From positions 1 to 49,420 of the forward strand of contig CAJMON010000016.1 in the NCBI GenBank assembly GCA_905214955.1: a stretch of 49,420 nt of DNA, in the 5' to 3' direction. A program made the translations under genes and the position numbers. The notes under the pieces were generated by a model. It was not told the origin of the DNA. It did not search any database and saw only the letters and a program-made list of their open reading frames with translations. This DNA comes from an uncultured bacterium (lineage in GTDB: Bacteria; Bacillota; Clostridia; Lachnospirales; Lachnospiraceae). Shown piece by piece: positions 1 to 7,739 of this stretch (the first letter of the stretch is position 1; every line of letters begins with the position of its first letter).

Positions 1-52
1 AAATCTTTCATCACTATTTGTGCCGCCGCAAAGCGGCGGAATGGAGATTAGA

Positions 53-595
53 ATGGAATTTCAGGAAGTATTAGAGAAACGGCGCAGTGTCCGCAAATAT
101 CAGGCAGATGGAATGCCGAAAGAAGAGGAGTTAAAAACATTTATCGCAGCAGCGCTGGAAGCTCCCACATGGAAAAATACAGAAACAGGGCGTTACTACT
201 GCATTCTTTCAGAATCTATGGCGAGAGAATTCAGGGAAACCTGTCTTCCCAGCTTTAATGCGGAGCGGACCGAGAATGCGGCTTATATTGTAACCACCTA
301 CCAAAAAGACATTTCTGGATTCAACAAAGCAGAGAAGACTCCAAACAATGAAATCGGAAACGGCTGGGGCTGCTATGATTTGGGCCTGCAGAACGAAAAC
401 CTTCTTTTAAAAGCGGCAGAAGCTGGCTATGCGACCCTGGTTATGGGCCTGAGAGACACTGTAAAAATCCGGGCACTCCTTTCTATTCCAGAGGATGAGA
501 CCGTGATGTCTGTAATTGCCATTGGAAGGGCAGACGAAGCACCCTCCCGTCCGAAACGCAGAAACGTCGAAGACGTGGCGAAATTTTATCATTGA
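53..595 (+). CDS. Nitroreductase family protein
   Basis: An FMN-dependent nitroreductase-type oxidoreductase of about 180 residues, the usual length for compact members. The N-terminal EVLEKRRSVRKYQ is the phosphate/FMN-binding RRSxRxY signature of the family. A Gly/Leu-rich middle (WGCYDLGLQNENLLLKAAEAG) and the closing IAIGRADEAP..PKR are also typical. I chose ATG 53 because GGAG lies six bases upstream at 43-46; the in-frame ATG at 41 overlaps that ribosome site. A short GC hairpin (CCGCCGC/GCGGCGG, 23-39) sits just before it. The gene is monocistronic and ends at a terminator. The natural substrate cannot be deduced. Confidence 0.9.
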   Translation: MEFQEVLEKRRSVRKYQADGMPKEEELKTFIAAALEAPTWKNTETGRYYCILSESMAREFRETCLPSFNAERTENAAYIVTTYQKDISGFNKAEKTPNNEIGNGWGCYDLGLQNENLLLKAAEAGYATLVMGLRDTVKIRALLSIPEDETVMSVIAIGRADEAPSRPKRRNVEDVAKFYH

Positions 596-666
596 TATCT
601 ATGATGCTGCAAAGTACTACTATCAGTAGTGGCTGCGCTGCGGAAACTTGCGATGACCGCAGCAGG

Positions 667-697
667 AGGAGTCCATGCGTGGGCTCCTTTTTATTTT
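667..697 (+). terminator. Intrinsic terminator after the nitroreductase
   Basis: AGGAGTCC (667-674) pairs with GGGCTCCT (681-688), with one U-G wobble, around a six-base loop; TTTTTATTTT follows. A second GC-rich hairpin (GCTGCGG 637-643 with CCGCAGC 657-663) precedes it. Confidence 0.75.
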
Positions 698-1017
698 ACA
701 ATCCTCCCAATGGTTTTCTCCAGAGACTGAGGAAAATAGTATTTCAGCTCTGCATGAACGGTACAGGTTTTTACATCCTGTTCCACAGGAATGCCCTGTT
801 TTTCTAAATCGGCCAGCAGGTACTGGATATGTTCTTTGCAGGGATGCTCCATTTTGGAGTAGTGGAGATAGACTTTTTGGGTGGAGGCATAGGGATCTTT
901 GGAAATGATTTGGTTAAGACGTTGATCCATTTGCTTTTTGGTTTCTTCGGAGACAGGTTCTCCCAGAATTTTTTCCAGAGTCGGCTTCCATTTGCCGCCT
1001 GCCAGATAACTGCCCAG
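691..1017 (-). CDS. Small hypothetical protein, start damaged or non-standard
   Basis: The reverse frame is open from 1053 down to TAA at 691 and reads LGSYLAGGKWKPTLEKILGE, then a Lys/Glu-rich stretch with KDPYASTQKVYLHYSK. Codon use (CAG, CTG, GAA, AAA) matches neighbouring real genes, so I think it is or was coding. There is no ATG in frame near the 5' end; an AAGGAG (1028-1033) lies ten bases before a CTG codon at 1017. In the adjacent frame ATG 1042 gives MFFKEKKF, so a single indel near 1020 would join them into one protein. Family not recognised. The first in-frame ATG is 930, which would give only 79 residues. Confidence 0.4.
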   Translation of the reverse strand: MGSYLAGGKWKPTLEKILGEPVSEETKKQMDQRLNQIISKDPYASTQKVYLHYSKMEHPCKEHIQYLLADLEKQGIPVEQDVKTCTVHAELKYYFPQSLEKTIGRIVK

Positions 1018-1101
1018 GAAATTTCTTCTCCTTAAAAAACATATACCGGAAAATCAACAGCGAAATAAACAAAAAACACCGCCCCTGTGCCGCCCCAAAT
1101 A

Positions 1102-1110
1102 TGGTATGAT
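1102..1110 (+). promoter_or_regulatory. Extended -10 promoter for the kinase/regulator pair
   Basis: TGGTATGAT is a good extended -10 element (TG-N-TATGAT) about 70 bases before the kinase start. No convincing -35 is visible, as expected for extended -10 promoters. Confidence 0.5.
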
Positions 1111-1177
1111 TAATTCAGTGTACGCAGCGAAAGGAGAGAAACCGCTGTGAAGGAAAATCCGGAGGAGAGTACAGAAG

Positions 1178-2941
1178 ATGAAGAAGTGGCTGAACAAAAT
1201 GCCTTTGAAACAGAAACTGCTGGGGATTACGGCGGCTGGCTTGGCGGTGATGGCTGTGATGACTTTCGTGATCATTCAGATTTTATCATCAGGGTACAAC
1301 AAGATGCTGTATCAGACCATTTCCGAGTCTCTGAGCTATTCCGAAAAAGGGATTACCGACTATATAGAAAAAATGGAAAATCTTACTGAGATCTTCCTGT
1401 CAGACCGGCGGGTACAGAACACCCTGACAGTACTGAAAAAGAGTGTGGAAGAAGGAAAAAATATGCCGGTGCAGCTGAAAAATGCCGGGATCTATGTGGG
1501 AGAATACTATCAGAACTATTCCGACGGCATTTTAAAATACATCAGCCTGAACACACCAGCATCGGTATTAAAAACTAACCTGATTGCGGCGGATAAGGTA
1601 CCGGGAGCTGTCTGGAAAGAAATCTGGGAGGGAGCAGACAGAAAGAGCGGTGCCCCAAGCTGGTCGGTAGGCTATATGAATGAGTACGGACTTTTCCTGG
1701 CAAGAAATATCCGCCAGATTGAGGGATTAAAGCTGAACAAACTGGGAACTATTGTGCTGAACATTGACATGAATGCCCTGGTCAAATCCTGTACCAACTT
1801 CGAAAAACGGTACGGAGAAACCGAATATCTGATTCTTCAGGACGATACCCTGCTGTACCACACTGGAAATCTGTCCCTGGAAGATACCGAGACCGCGGCA
1901 GTGAAAAGCATTGAGCAGTATGGGTTGGGAAACATCAATGGAACCCAGTATTTCATTTCCCACGGAAGCATCGAAGAGTATGGCTGGGACTACTACTGCC
2001 TGGTATCTTATGAAAAGATTGCCAGGCAACTGAAACAGATCCGGAAAGTCTGCCTGTGGATCACCCTGTTGGATGCGGTGGTGATTATGTGGCTGACAGC
2101 GTCCATGATCAGCCGTCTGGTGTTCCACATCAGCAGCCTGAAAGACCGGATGCAGCAGTTTGCCGCAGACAACACCAGAGTGCCAAAGAGCAGCTGCGAC
2201 TATACAGAGCGCAAAGACGAACTGGGAGCCTTAAACCGCCAGTTTGATGAGATGAGCAGAAAGATTATCAGTCTGATCCAGGAAAATTATGTGAATGAGC
2301 TTTTGAAAAAAGAAGCCCAGATCAAGGCTTTAGAAAACCAGATCAACCCCCATTTCCTTTACAATACCCTGGACTCCATTAAGTGGCGGGCAAAAGCTAT
2401 CGGAGACAGCGACATTTCCGATATGGTGGAAGCGCTGGGCATTCTTTTGCGCACTGCCCTTCGCAAAAAGGATGAAAAAGATTATCATGTAGGAAGAGAA
2501 ATGGAAATTGTAGAGTCTTACATTCTGATTCAGAAATTCCGCTACGAAGAACGTCTGGTGTTCGAAAACGAGATTGACAAAAGCTGGTACGATTTTCTGA
2601 TGCCGAAAATGGTTCTGCAGCCCCTTATTGAAAATGCGATTTTCTACGGGCTGGAGCTGAATGTAGACGAATGCCGGATCATCCTGACAGGAGAAGAAAA
2701 AGGCGGATGTCTGCATTTTTATGTAAAGAATACAGAATCCGAATTTGAAGAAAACGTTCTGGAAAAACTGGAAAACGAAGAAATCCGACCCCATGGAAAC
2801 GGCGTGGGCCTGTTAAACATTGACAAGCGGATGAAGATTCAGTTCGGACCAGAGTATGGATTAAGATTATATAATGAGGAAGAGTATGCAGTGGCAGAGC
2901 TTGTGATGCCAAAAGCAAGGGTTCAGGGAGAGGAGCAGTAG
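1178..2941 (+). CDS. YesM-type sensor histidine kinase
   Basis: Membrane sensor kinase of the YesM/LytS-like group that usually controls a neighbouring sugar importer. A membrane segment lies near residues 12-34, an extracytoplasmic sensing region follows to about 285, a second membrane segment sits near 290-312, then a HAMP-like linker. The His_kinase motif ALENQINPHFLYNTLDSIKW places the phosphorylated histidine at H392. The C-terminal ATPase domain has the N box (LQPLIENAIFYGLE) and GNGVGLLNIDKRM. GGAGGAG (1161-1167) supports ATG 1178. It lies seven bases upstream of its AraC-type response regulator. The ligand is unknown; linkage to a CUT1 importer and a GH2 enzyme suggests a sugar or glycoside. 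Confidence 0.93.
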   Translation: MKKWLNKMPLKQKLLGITAAGLAVMAVMTFVIIQILSSGYNKMLYQTISESLSYSEKGITDYIEKMENLTEIFLSDRRVQNTLTVLKKSVEEGKNMPVQLKNAGIYVGEYYQNYSDGILKYISLNTPASVLKTNLIAADKVPGAVWKEIWEGADRKSGAPSWSVGYMNEYGLFLARNIRQIEGLKLNKLGTIVLNIDMNALVKSCTNFEKRYGETEYLILQDDTLLYHTGNLSLEDTETAAVKSIEQYGLGNINGTQYFISHGSIEEYGWDYYCLVSYEKIARQLKQIRKVCLWITLLDAVVIMWLTASMISRLVFHISSLKDRMQQFAADNTRVPKSSCDYTERKDELGALNRQFDEMSRKIISLIQENYVNELLKKEAQIKALENQINPHFLYNTLDSIKWRAKAIGDSDISDMVEALGILLRTALRKKDEKDYHVGREMEIVESYILIQKFRYEERLVFENEIDKSWYDFLMPKMVLQPLIENAIFYGLELNVDECRIILTGEEKGGCLHFYVKNTESEFEENVLEKLENEEIRPHGNGVGLLNIDKRMKIQFGPEYGLRLYNEEEYAVAELVMPKARVQGEEQ

Positions 2942-2948
2942 GACGCAG

Positions 2949-4454
2949 ATGCTGAAAATGATCATTGCAGATGATGAGAGGGTGATCCGGGAGACCATTT
3001 CCCAGATGCTGGACTGGGAGAGCCTTGGGATTGAACTCATCGGCGTGTGCAAAAATGGTATAGAAGTTTACAACATGATTCTGGATGAATCGCCGGACAT
3101 TGTAATGACGGATATCCGGATGCCGGGACTGTCCGGCCTGGAGGTGGTGCGGGAGATTGCCCAGACCAATCAGCAGATCCAGTTTATTTTCCTGTCCGGG
3201 TATGAAGAGTTTGAATACGCCAGGGAAGCCATGAAATACGGGGTGAAATATTATCTTTTAAAACCCTGCAGTGAAAGTAAAATGACAGAGGCTATCTGTC
3301 AGGCAAAAGAAGACTGCCTGAAAGTCCGCAGGCGGATGGAAGCAGACCTGCGCCAGAACAGCCTGCTTCGCACCATCCAGCAGGAGGCCATGTACCATCT
3401 TTTCATGGAAGGCATGGCCTGGAAAGACAAGGCTTCCCTAAAAGAGAAAGTGGACGCACTGGTGGAAATCTACGGTCAGTACCTGGAAATGGAAAAGCAC
3501 ACCTGCTGCCTGTATTATGTGTATTATCTGGAAGAAAAGCATTTGGCAGAAACGCTGAAGAATCTGGAGAGAAAAAACATTCCTTCTTTTTATTATGGAA
3601 TTTATGTAAAAGGCGCCCTGCTTTTGATGGGAACCGAAGAAGGGTGGGAGGAAACTCTGCGGGAATGCACGGGAGAGGCAGAATCGGTAGTGGAAATTGT
3701 CACAGAAACTTTTGAGAGTATGACGGAACTGCTGGCGAAAGTCCTGGGCAGCGTTCAGCGTTTTGAAACTGTTTACGCCATTCACAATTACAAAGCCATT
3801 GAACTGTGGAATGACCAGAACGTGATCCGCTATGTGCAGACGATTTACGAGCAGATGGGAAATGTGGGGGAGGAGAAAAACCGACAGAGCCTGGAAGAAC
3901 TCGTCCGGCTGGTAAAAGAAGCTTCAAAAACCGAGATGCTGCGGATTGTGGGAAACGGATTCTGCACCCGGATGCTGTCCCTTGGGGGTTACACCATGGG
4001 AGAGGCAGCGCTCCTTTTAAAGAGCATCAACGAAGAAAAAGGACTGGAGAGTCTGCGTGCACAGCTGGTGTCTATGATCAGCCAGGTGGAAGAACGGCTT
4101 CAGGAAAAGGGACAGGATTACGGCTTTGTGGCAAACAGGGTGATGGCCTGCGTGGATGAGCATCTGTCGGAATGTGATTTGACCCTGAAAAAGATTGCAG
4201 AAGAATACCTGTATATGAATGTGGATTATGTGAGCCGGAAATTCCGCCAGGACACCGGAAAAAAATTTTCTCAGTATCTCACGGAACAGCGGGTGAAAAA
4301 AGCAAAAGAGCTTTTGGCAGAAGACGGAGGAAACAAGATCCAGTATGTGGCAGAGTGCGTGGGCTGCGGAAACAATCCCCAGTATTTCAGCCAGATTTTC
4401 AAAAAATCTGAAGGAATTACCCCTGGAAAATGGGCGGAAAAAATGAAAAAGTAG
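2949..4454 (+). CDS. AraC-type response regulator (YesN-like)
   Basis: Cytoplasmic transcription activator partnered with the YesM-like kinase. The N-terminal receiver domain has the acidic pair D8/D9, phospho-acceptor D55 in VMTDIRMPG and the conserved Lys in YYLLKPC. A long helical linker (about 130-390) leads to a C-terminal AraC double helix-turn-helix (about 400-501) with VAECVGCGNNPQYFSQIFKKSEGITPGKW. At 501 residues it has the usual length of YesN regulators. It is translationally coupled to the kinase and followed by a terminator, with the importer genes starting from their own promoter, which it probably activates (inference). Confidence 0.93.
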   Translation: MLKMIIADDERVIRETISQMLDWESLGIELIGVCKNGIEVYNMILDESPDIVMTDIRMPGLSGLEVVREIAQTNQQIQFIFLSGYEEFEYAREAMKYGVKYYLLKPCSESKMTEAICQAKEDCLKVRRRMEADLRQNSLLRTIQQEAMYHLFMEGMAWKDKASLKEKVDALVEIYGQYLEMEKHTCCLYYVYYLEEKHLAETLKNLERKNIPSFYYGIYVKGALLLMGTEEGWEETLRECTGEAESVVEIVTETFESMTELLAKVLGSVQRFETVYAIHNYKAIELWNDQNVIRYVQTIYEQMGNVGEEKNRQSLEELVRLVKEASKTEMLRIVGNGFCTRMLSLGGYTMGEAALLLKSINEEKGLESLRAQLVSMISQVEERLQEKGQDYGFVANRVMACVDEHLSECDLTLKKIAEEYLYMNVDYVSRKFRQDTGKKFSQYLTEQRVKKAKELLAEDGGNKIQYVAECVGCGNNPQYFSQIFKKSEGITPGKWAEKMKK

Positions 4455-4470
4455 ATTTTTTAAACAAGGT

Positions 4471-4509
4471 GGTCGGTTTTCCTGGATTGGAAAATCCGGC
4501 CTTTTTGTT
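4471..4509 (+). terminator. Intrinsic terminator after the response regulator
   Basis: GGTCGG-TTTTCC (4471-4482) pairs with GGAAAA-T-CCGGCC (4489-4501) with one bulged T and a wobble. The run CTTTTTGTTT follows. Confidence 0.85.
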
Positions 4510-4515
4510 TATAAT
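4487..4515 (+). promoter_or_regulatory. Promoter of the sugar importer operon
   Basis: TTGGAA (4487-4492), a 17-base spacer and a perfect TATAAT (4510-4515). The -35 and spacer lie inside the preceding terminator hairpin and its T-tract, so the two signals share the same bases. Confidence 0.7.
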
Positions 4516-4537
4516 CAGAACCATCAAAACACGGCAA

Positions 4538-4561
4538 TGATACAAAAGAGATTGTGTATCA
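4538..4561 (+). promoter_or_regulatory. Inverted repeat in the importer leader
   Basis: TGATACA (4538-4544) and TGTATCA (4555-4561) form perfect 7-base arms ten bases apart, about 15 bases downstream of the expected transcription start. It could be an operator or an mRNA hairpin just before the ribosome site. Confidence 0.4.
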
Positions 4562-4577
4562 AAGAAAGGGGATTACA

Positions 4578-5888
4578 ATGAAAAAGAGAAGAATTGCACT
4601 GCTGGCAGCACTTGCTATGATGGCAGGAACTCTGGGCGCACAGATGTCCGTATCCGCAGAGGCGTCTGCTGAAAAAGAGCCTATCGAGATGAGTGTATTC
4701 TGGTGGGGCAGCCAGTTAAGAAATGAAAGAACCCAGCAGATCTTGGATATGTATGCAGAAGAACATCCCTACATCACATTTGATGGCCAGTTCTCCGATG
4801 ATTACTGGACCAGAATGGCAACCCTGGCAGCAGGCCATACGCTTCCGGACGTTGTGCAGATGGTATATGCATACCTGGATCAGTACGCATCAGAGGGAAC
4901 CCTAGTTGACCTGACACCGTACATCGAGGATGGTACCATTGATGTGAGCAATGTATCGGAAAGCATTCTGGATACCGGTAAAGTTGGCGATGGAATCTAC
5001 GCAATCTGCAACGGTGTAAATGCTTCTGCACTGTTCTACAACAAGACTATTCTGGATGAAGCAGGCATTGAAATTCACGATTACATGACCATTGCAGAAT
5101 TCGAAGATCTGTGCCGTGAAGTCTATGAAAAGACCGGATATAAGACTAGCTTAAGCTACGGTGCATACACTAGTGAGACCTTCTTACAGTATCTGTTAAG
5201 AGCAGAAGGAAAACATCTGTATGGCGACAACGCTCTTGGCGTAGACAGCGCAGATGACATTGTACCGTTCTTCCAGCTGTATGAAGATGGTATCAAAGAA
5301 GGATGGCACTTAGATCCCAGCCTTTACGTAGAGAGAACCAGAGGACAGGTTCAGGAAGATCCCATGGTATATGGAAGCACTCCGGAAAACATGTCTTGGT
5401 GCGGATTCTATGCATCCAACCAGCTGATCGCCATGCAGTCCGCAGCTGCTGAAGGAACCGACATCGCTCTGACTACCTTCCCCAGCGACAACATAGAAGA
5501 AGCGATGTGGCTGAATCCATCCCAGTTCTTCTGTGTAAGTACTGACAGCGAACATCCGGATGAGGCAGCAGGCCTGATCAACTACATCACCAATTCTGTA
5601 GAGTGCAATAAAGTTCTCCTTGGTGAAAGAGGAGTGCCTATCTCCAGCGTGGTTGCAGAAGCTATTTCTGAAGATCAGACGGATGATGAAAAAGAAGTCA
5701 TCGACTACATCAACAATGTGGTAACTCCGAAGAGCAGTACCATCGATGCACCCAGCCCCAGCGGCGGAAGCGAGGTTGTAAGCCTTCTGGATTCCGTTAC
5801 TGAAAAAGTAATGTACGGACAGGAAACTGCTCAGGAGGCAGCAGAAGAATTCTTCACTGGAGCAAATGAGATCCTGGCAGGTAAATAA
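4578..5888 (+). CDS. CUT1 sugar ABC transporter substrate-binding protein
   Basis: Extracellular binding protein (SBP_bac_1 family) that delivers an oligosaccharide or glycoside to the two permeases downstream. A Lys/Arg-rich signal peptide ends near SVSAEA with no lipobox cysteine, so it is probably released or held other than by lipidation. The mature part begins IEMSVFWWGSQLRNERTQQILDMY, typical of the family, and PDVVQMVYAYLDQYASEGTLVDLTPYI is the usual second motif. ATG 4578 follows AAAGGGG (4565-4571); the in-frame ATG 4554 has no ribosome site. A terminator-like hairpin follows the gene, which would favour production of binding protein over permeases. Confidence 0.9.
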   Translation: MKKRRIALLAALAMMAGTLGAQMSVSAEASAEKEPIEMSVFWWGSQLRNERTQQILDMYAEEHPYITFDGQFSDDYWTRMATLAAGHTLPDVVQMVYAYLDQYASEGTLVDLTPYIEDGTIDVSNVSESILDTGKVGDGIYAICNGVNASALFYNKTILDEAGIEIHDYMTIAEFEDLCREVYEKTGYKTSLSYGAYTSETFLQYLLRAEGKHLYGDNALGVDSADDIVPFFQLYEDGIKEGWHLDPSLYVERTRGQVQEDPMVYGSTPENMSWCGFYASNQLIAMQSAAAEGTDIALTTFPSDNIEEAMWLNPSQFFCVSTDSEHPDEAAGLINYITNSVECNKVLLGERGVPISSVVAEAISEDQTDDEKEVIDYINNVVTPKSSTIDAPSPSGGSEVVSLLDSVTEKVMYGQETAQEAAEEFFTGANEILAGK

Positions 5889-5898
5889 AACTTAGACA

Positions 5899-5926
5899 GG
5901 CTGCCTGTAAAAGGGCAGCCTTTTCT
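5899..5926 (+). terminator. Internal attenuating hairpin between binding protein and permeases
   Basis: GGCTGCC (5899-5905) pairs perfectly with GGCAGCC (5914-5920), followed by TTTTCT. A partial terminator at this place is common in ABC operons and sets the binding-protein to permease ratio. Confidence 0.7.
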
Positions 5927-5959
5927 ATGCGATAGAGGATTGACGGAAAGGGCAGACAA

Positions 5960-6853
5960 ATGGGAAAAGTGAAAAAATTTATCTGTAAAGAAAGTGTCTC
6001 CGGCGTGATTTTTACCATGCCATTTATCATTGGAGCAGTGCTGTTTTTATTTGTGCCGCTGGGCATTTCCCTGTATTATGCATTCTGCGATTATAATATT
6101 TTATCGCCGGCGGTGTTCACAGGGCTTGACAACTTCAAGAATTTGTTCAAGGATGAGCTGTTTTATCAGTCTTTGAAGGTAACGCTGTTTTATACAGTGG
6201 TTTCTGTACCGCTGAAACTAATCTTTGCGCTTCTGGTAGCCATGCTGTTTCAGAAAACGACAAGGGCAGCAGGTATTTACCGGGGATTGTATTATCTTCC
6301 ATCCATCATCGGCGGATCGGTAGCAGTTTCTGTTCTGTGGAAGAGAATGTTTGCAACAGACGGCACCATCAACCAGATCCTTCATGCACTGGGCGTGCAG
6401 CAGACCATTTCCTGGCTTGGAAATACTCACACCGCCATCTGGACACTGATCCTGCTGACGGTATGGCAGTTCGGTTCTTCCATGCTGATTTTCCTGTCTT
6501 CCTTAAAGCAGATTCCAAGAACGTATTATGAAGCATCCACGGTAGACGGAGCTGGCAAGTGGAAACAGTTTGTAAAAATCACACTGCCTCTTCTGACTCC
6601 CACTATTTTCTTCAACCTGGTCATGCAGATGATCAACGGCCTGCTGGCCTATACACAGTGCTTTATCATTACCCAGGGAAAACCCCTGAATTCCACACTG
6701 TTTTACATGGTGGATATGTACAACGAAACCTTTGTTTATTACAAAGCAGGATATGGTTCCGCAATGGCATGGGTGATGATCCTTATCGTTGCGATCTTTA
6801 CATCGGTATTATTTGCAACGAAGAAGAAATGGGTATATGATGGAGGCATGTAA
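5960..6853 (+). CDS. CUT1 sugar ABC transporter permease 1
   Basis: Inner-membrane permease of the MalF/UgpA/LacF type, 297 residues with about six membrane segments. The first follows a short basic N-terminus (GVIFTMPFIIGAVLFLFVPL). The cytoplasmic EAA loop reads YYEASTVDGAGKWKQFVKITLPLL, the site that docks the ATPase. It ends two bases before the second permease's ATG. No ATP-binding subunit is encoded in this locus, so the importer probably uses a shared MsmX/MsmK-type ATPase encoded elsewhere (established for many Firmicutes CUT1 systems, inferred here). Confidence 0.92.
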   Translation: MGKVKKFICKESVSGVIFTMPFIIGAVLFLFVPLGISLYYAFCDYNILSPAVFTGLDNFKNLFKDELFYQSLKVTLFYTVVSVPLKLIFALLVAMLFQKTTRAAGIYRGLYYLPSIIGGSVAVSVLWKRMFATDGTINQILHALGVQQTISWLGNTHTAIWTLILLTVWQFGSSMLIFLSSLKQIPRTYYEASTVDGAGKWKQFVKITLPLLTPTIFFNLVMQMINGLLAYTQCFIITQGKPLNSTLFYMVDMYNETFVYYKAGYGSAMAWVMILIVAIFTSVLFATKKKWVYDGGM

Positions 6854-7699
6854 ATGAAACGGAAAAAAGCGACAAAAAAAGTCATCTATTATGTAATCGT
6901 TACAGCGATTGGTATTCTCATGATCTATCCGCTTCTGTGGATGGTGATGAGTTCCTTCAAAGAAACAAACAGTATTTTCCGGACTGCAGGTTCTCTGATC
7001 CCGGAAAAATTTACTTTGGACAATTATCGAAACGGATGGAAAGGCTTTGCAAAGATTACTTTTGGAACCTTCTTTAAAAACTCCGCAGTGATCTCCATTA
7101 CGGCAACCATCGGAACCGTGATTTCTTCCTCTCTGGTAGCATTCGGGCTGTCCAGATGCCGCTTCAGAGGAAACAAGATTCTGTTTGCGCTGGTGCTTCT
7201 GACCATGATGGTTCCGGCACAGGTACTGATGGTTCCCCAGTACATCTGGTACAGCAAGCTGGGATGGGTAGGCTCTTATATCCCTCTGATCGTACCGTAC
7301 TGTTTTGCCATCCAGGGATTCTTTGTATATATGATGTACAATTTCCTGCAGGGCATTCCCAAAGAGCTGGATGAAGCGGCCAAAATCGACGGCTGTTCTT
7401 ATTACACTATTTACACCCACATTGCGCTGCCCCTGATGGTTCCGGCGCTGGTGACCTCCGGCATTTTCTCATTTATCTGGAGGTGGGACGATTTTATGTC
7501 CGCTCTGCTCTACATCAACAAAGCAGCAAAATATCCGGTCTGCCTGGCATTAAAGCTGTTTGCAGATCCGGGTTCTACTTCCGACTACGGCGCCATGTTT
7601 GCCATGTCGGTGCTGTCCATTCTGCCAGTGCTGGTGATCTTTATTTTTTCCCAGAAATATCTGGTGGACGGCATTGCCACTTCCGGTCTGAAAGGCTAA
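6854..7699 (+). CDS. CUT1 sugar ABC transporter permease 2
   Basis: Partner permease of the MalG/UgpE type, 281 residues. The N-terminal helix contains IGILMIYPLLWMVMSSFKE, a hallmark of this subfamily. The EAA loop is ELDEAAKIDGCSYYTIYTHIALPL, close to the MalG consensus. The C-terminus SQKYLVDGIATSGLKG is the usual MalG-type ending (Q-x-x-x-V-x-G-x-x-x-G-x-x-K-G). It starts directly after the stop codon of permease 1, so the pair is translationally coupled and forms the heterodimeric channel. Confidence 0.92.
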   Translation: MKRKKATKKVIYYVIVTAIGILMIYPLLWMVMSSFKETNSIFRTAGSLIPEKFTLDNYRNGWKGFAKITFGTFFKNSAVISITATIGTVISSSLVAFGLSRCRFRGNKILFALVLLTMMVPAQVLMVPQYIWYSKLGWVGSYIPLIVPYCFAIQGFFVYMMYNFLQGIPKELDEAAKIDGCSYYTIYTHIALPLMVPALVTSGIFSFIWRWDDFMSALLYINKAAKYPVCLALKLFADPGSTSDYGAMFAMSVLSILPVLVIFIFSQKYLVDGIATSGLKG

Positions 7700-7739
7700 A
7701 GCCCAGAGAAAGACAATTTATAACAAGGAGGAAACAGTG

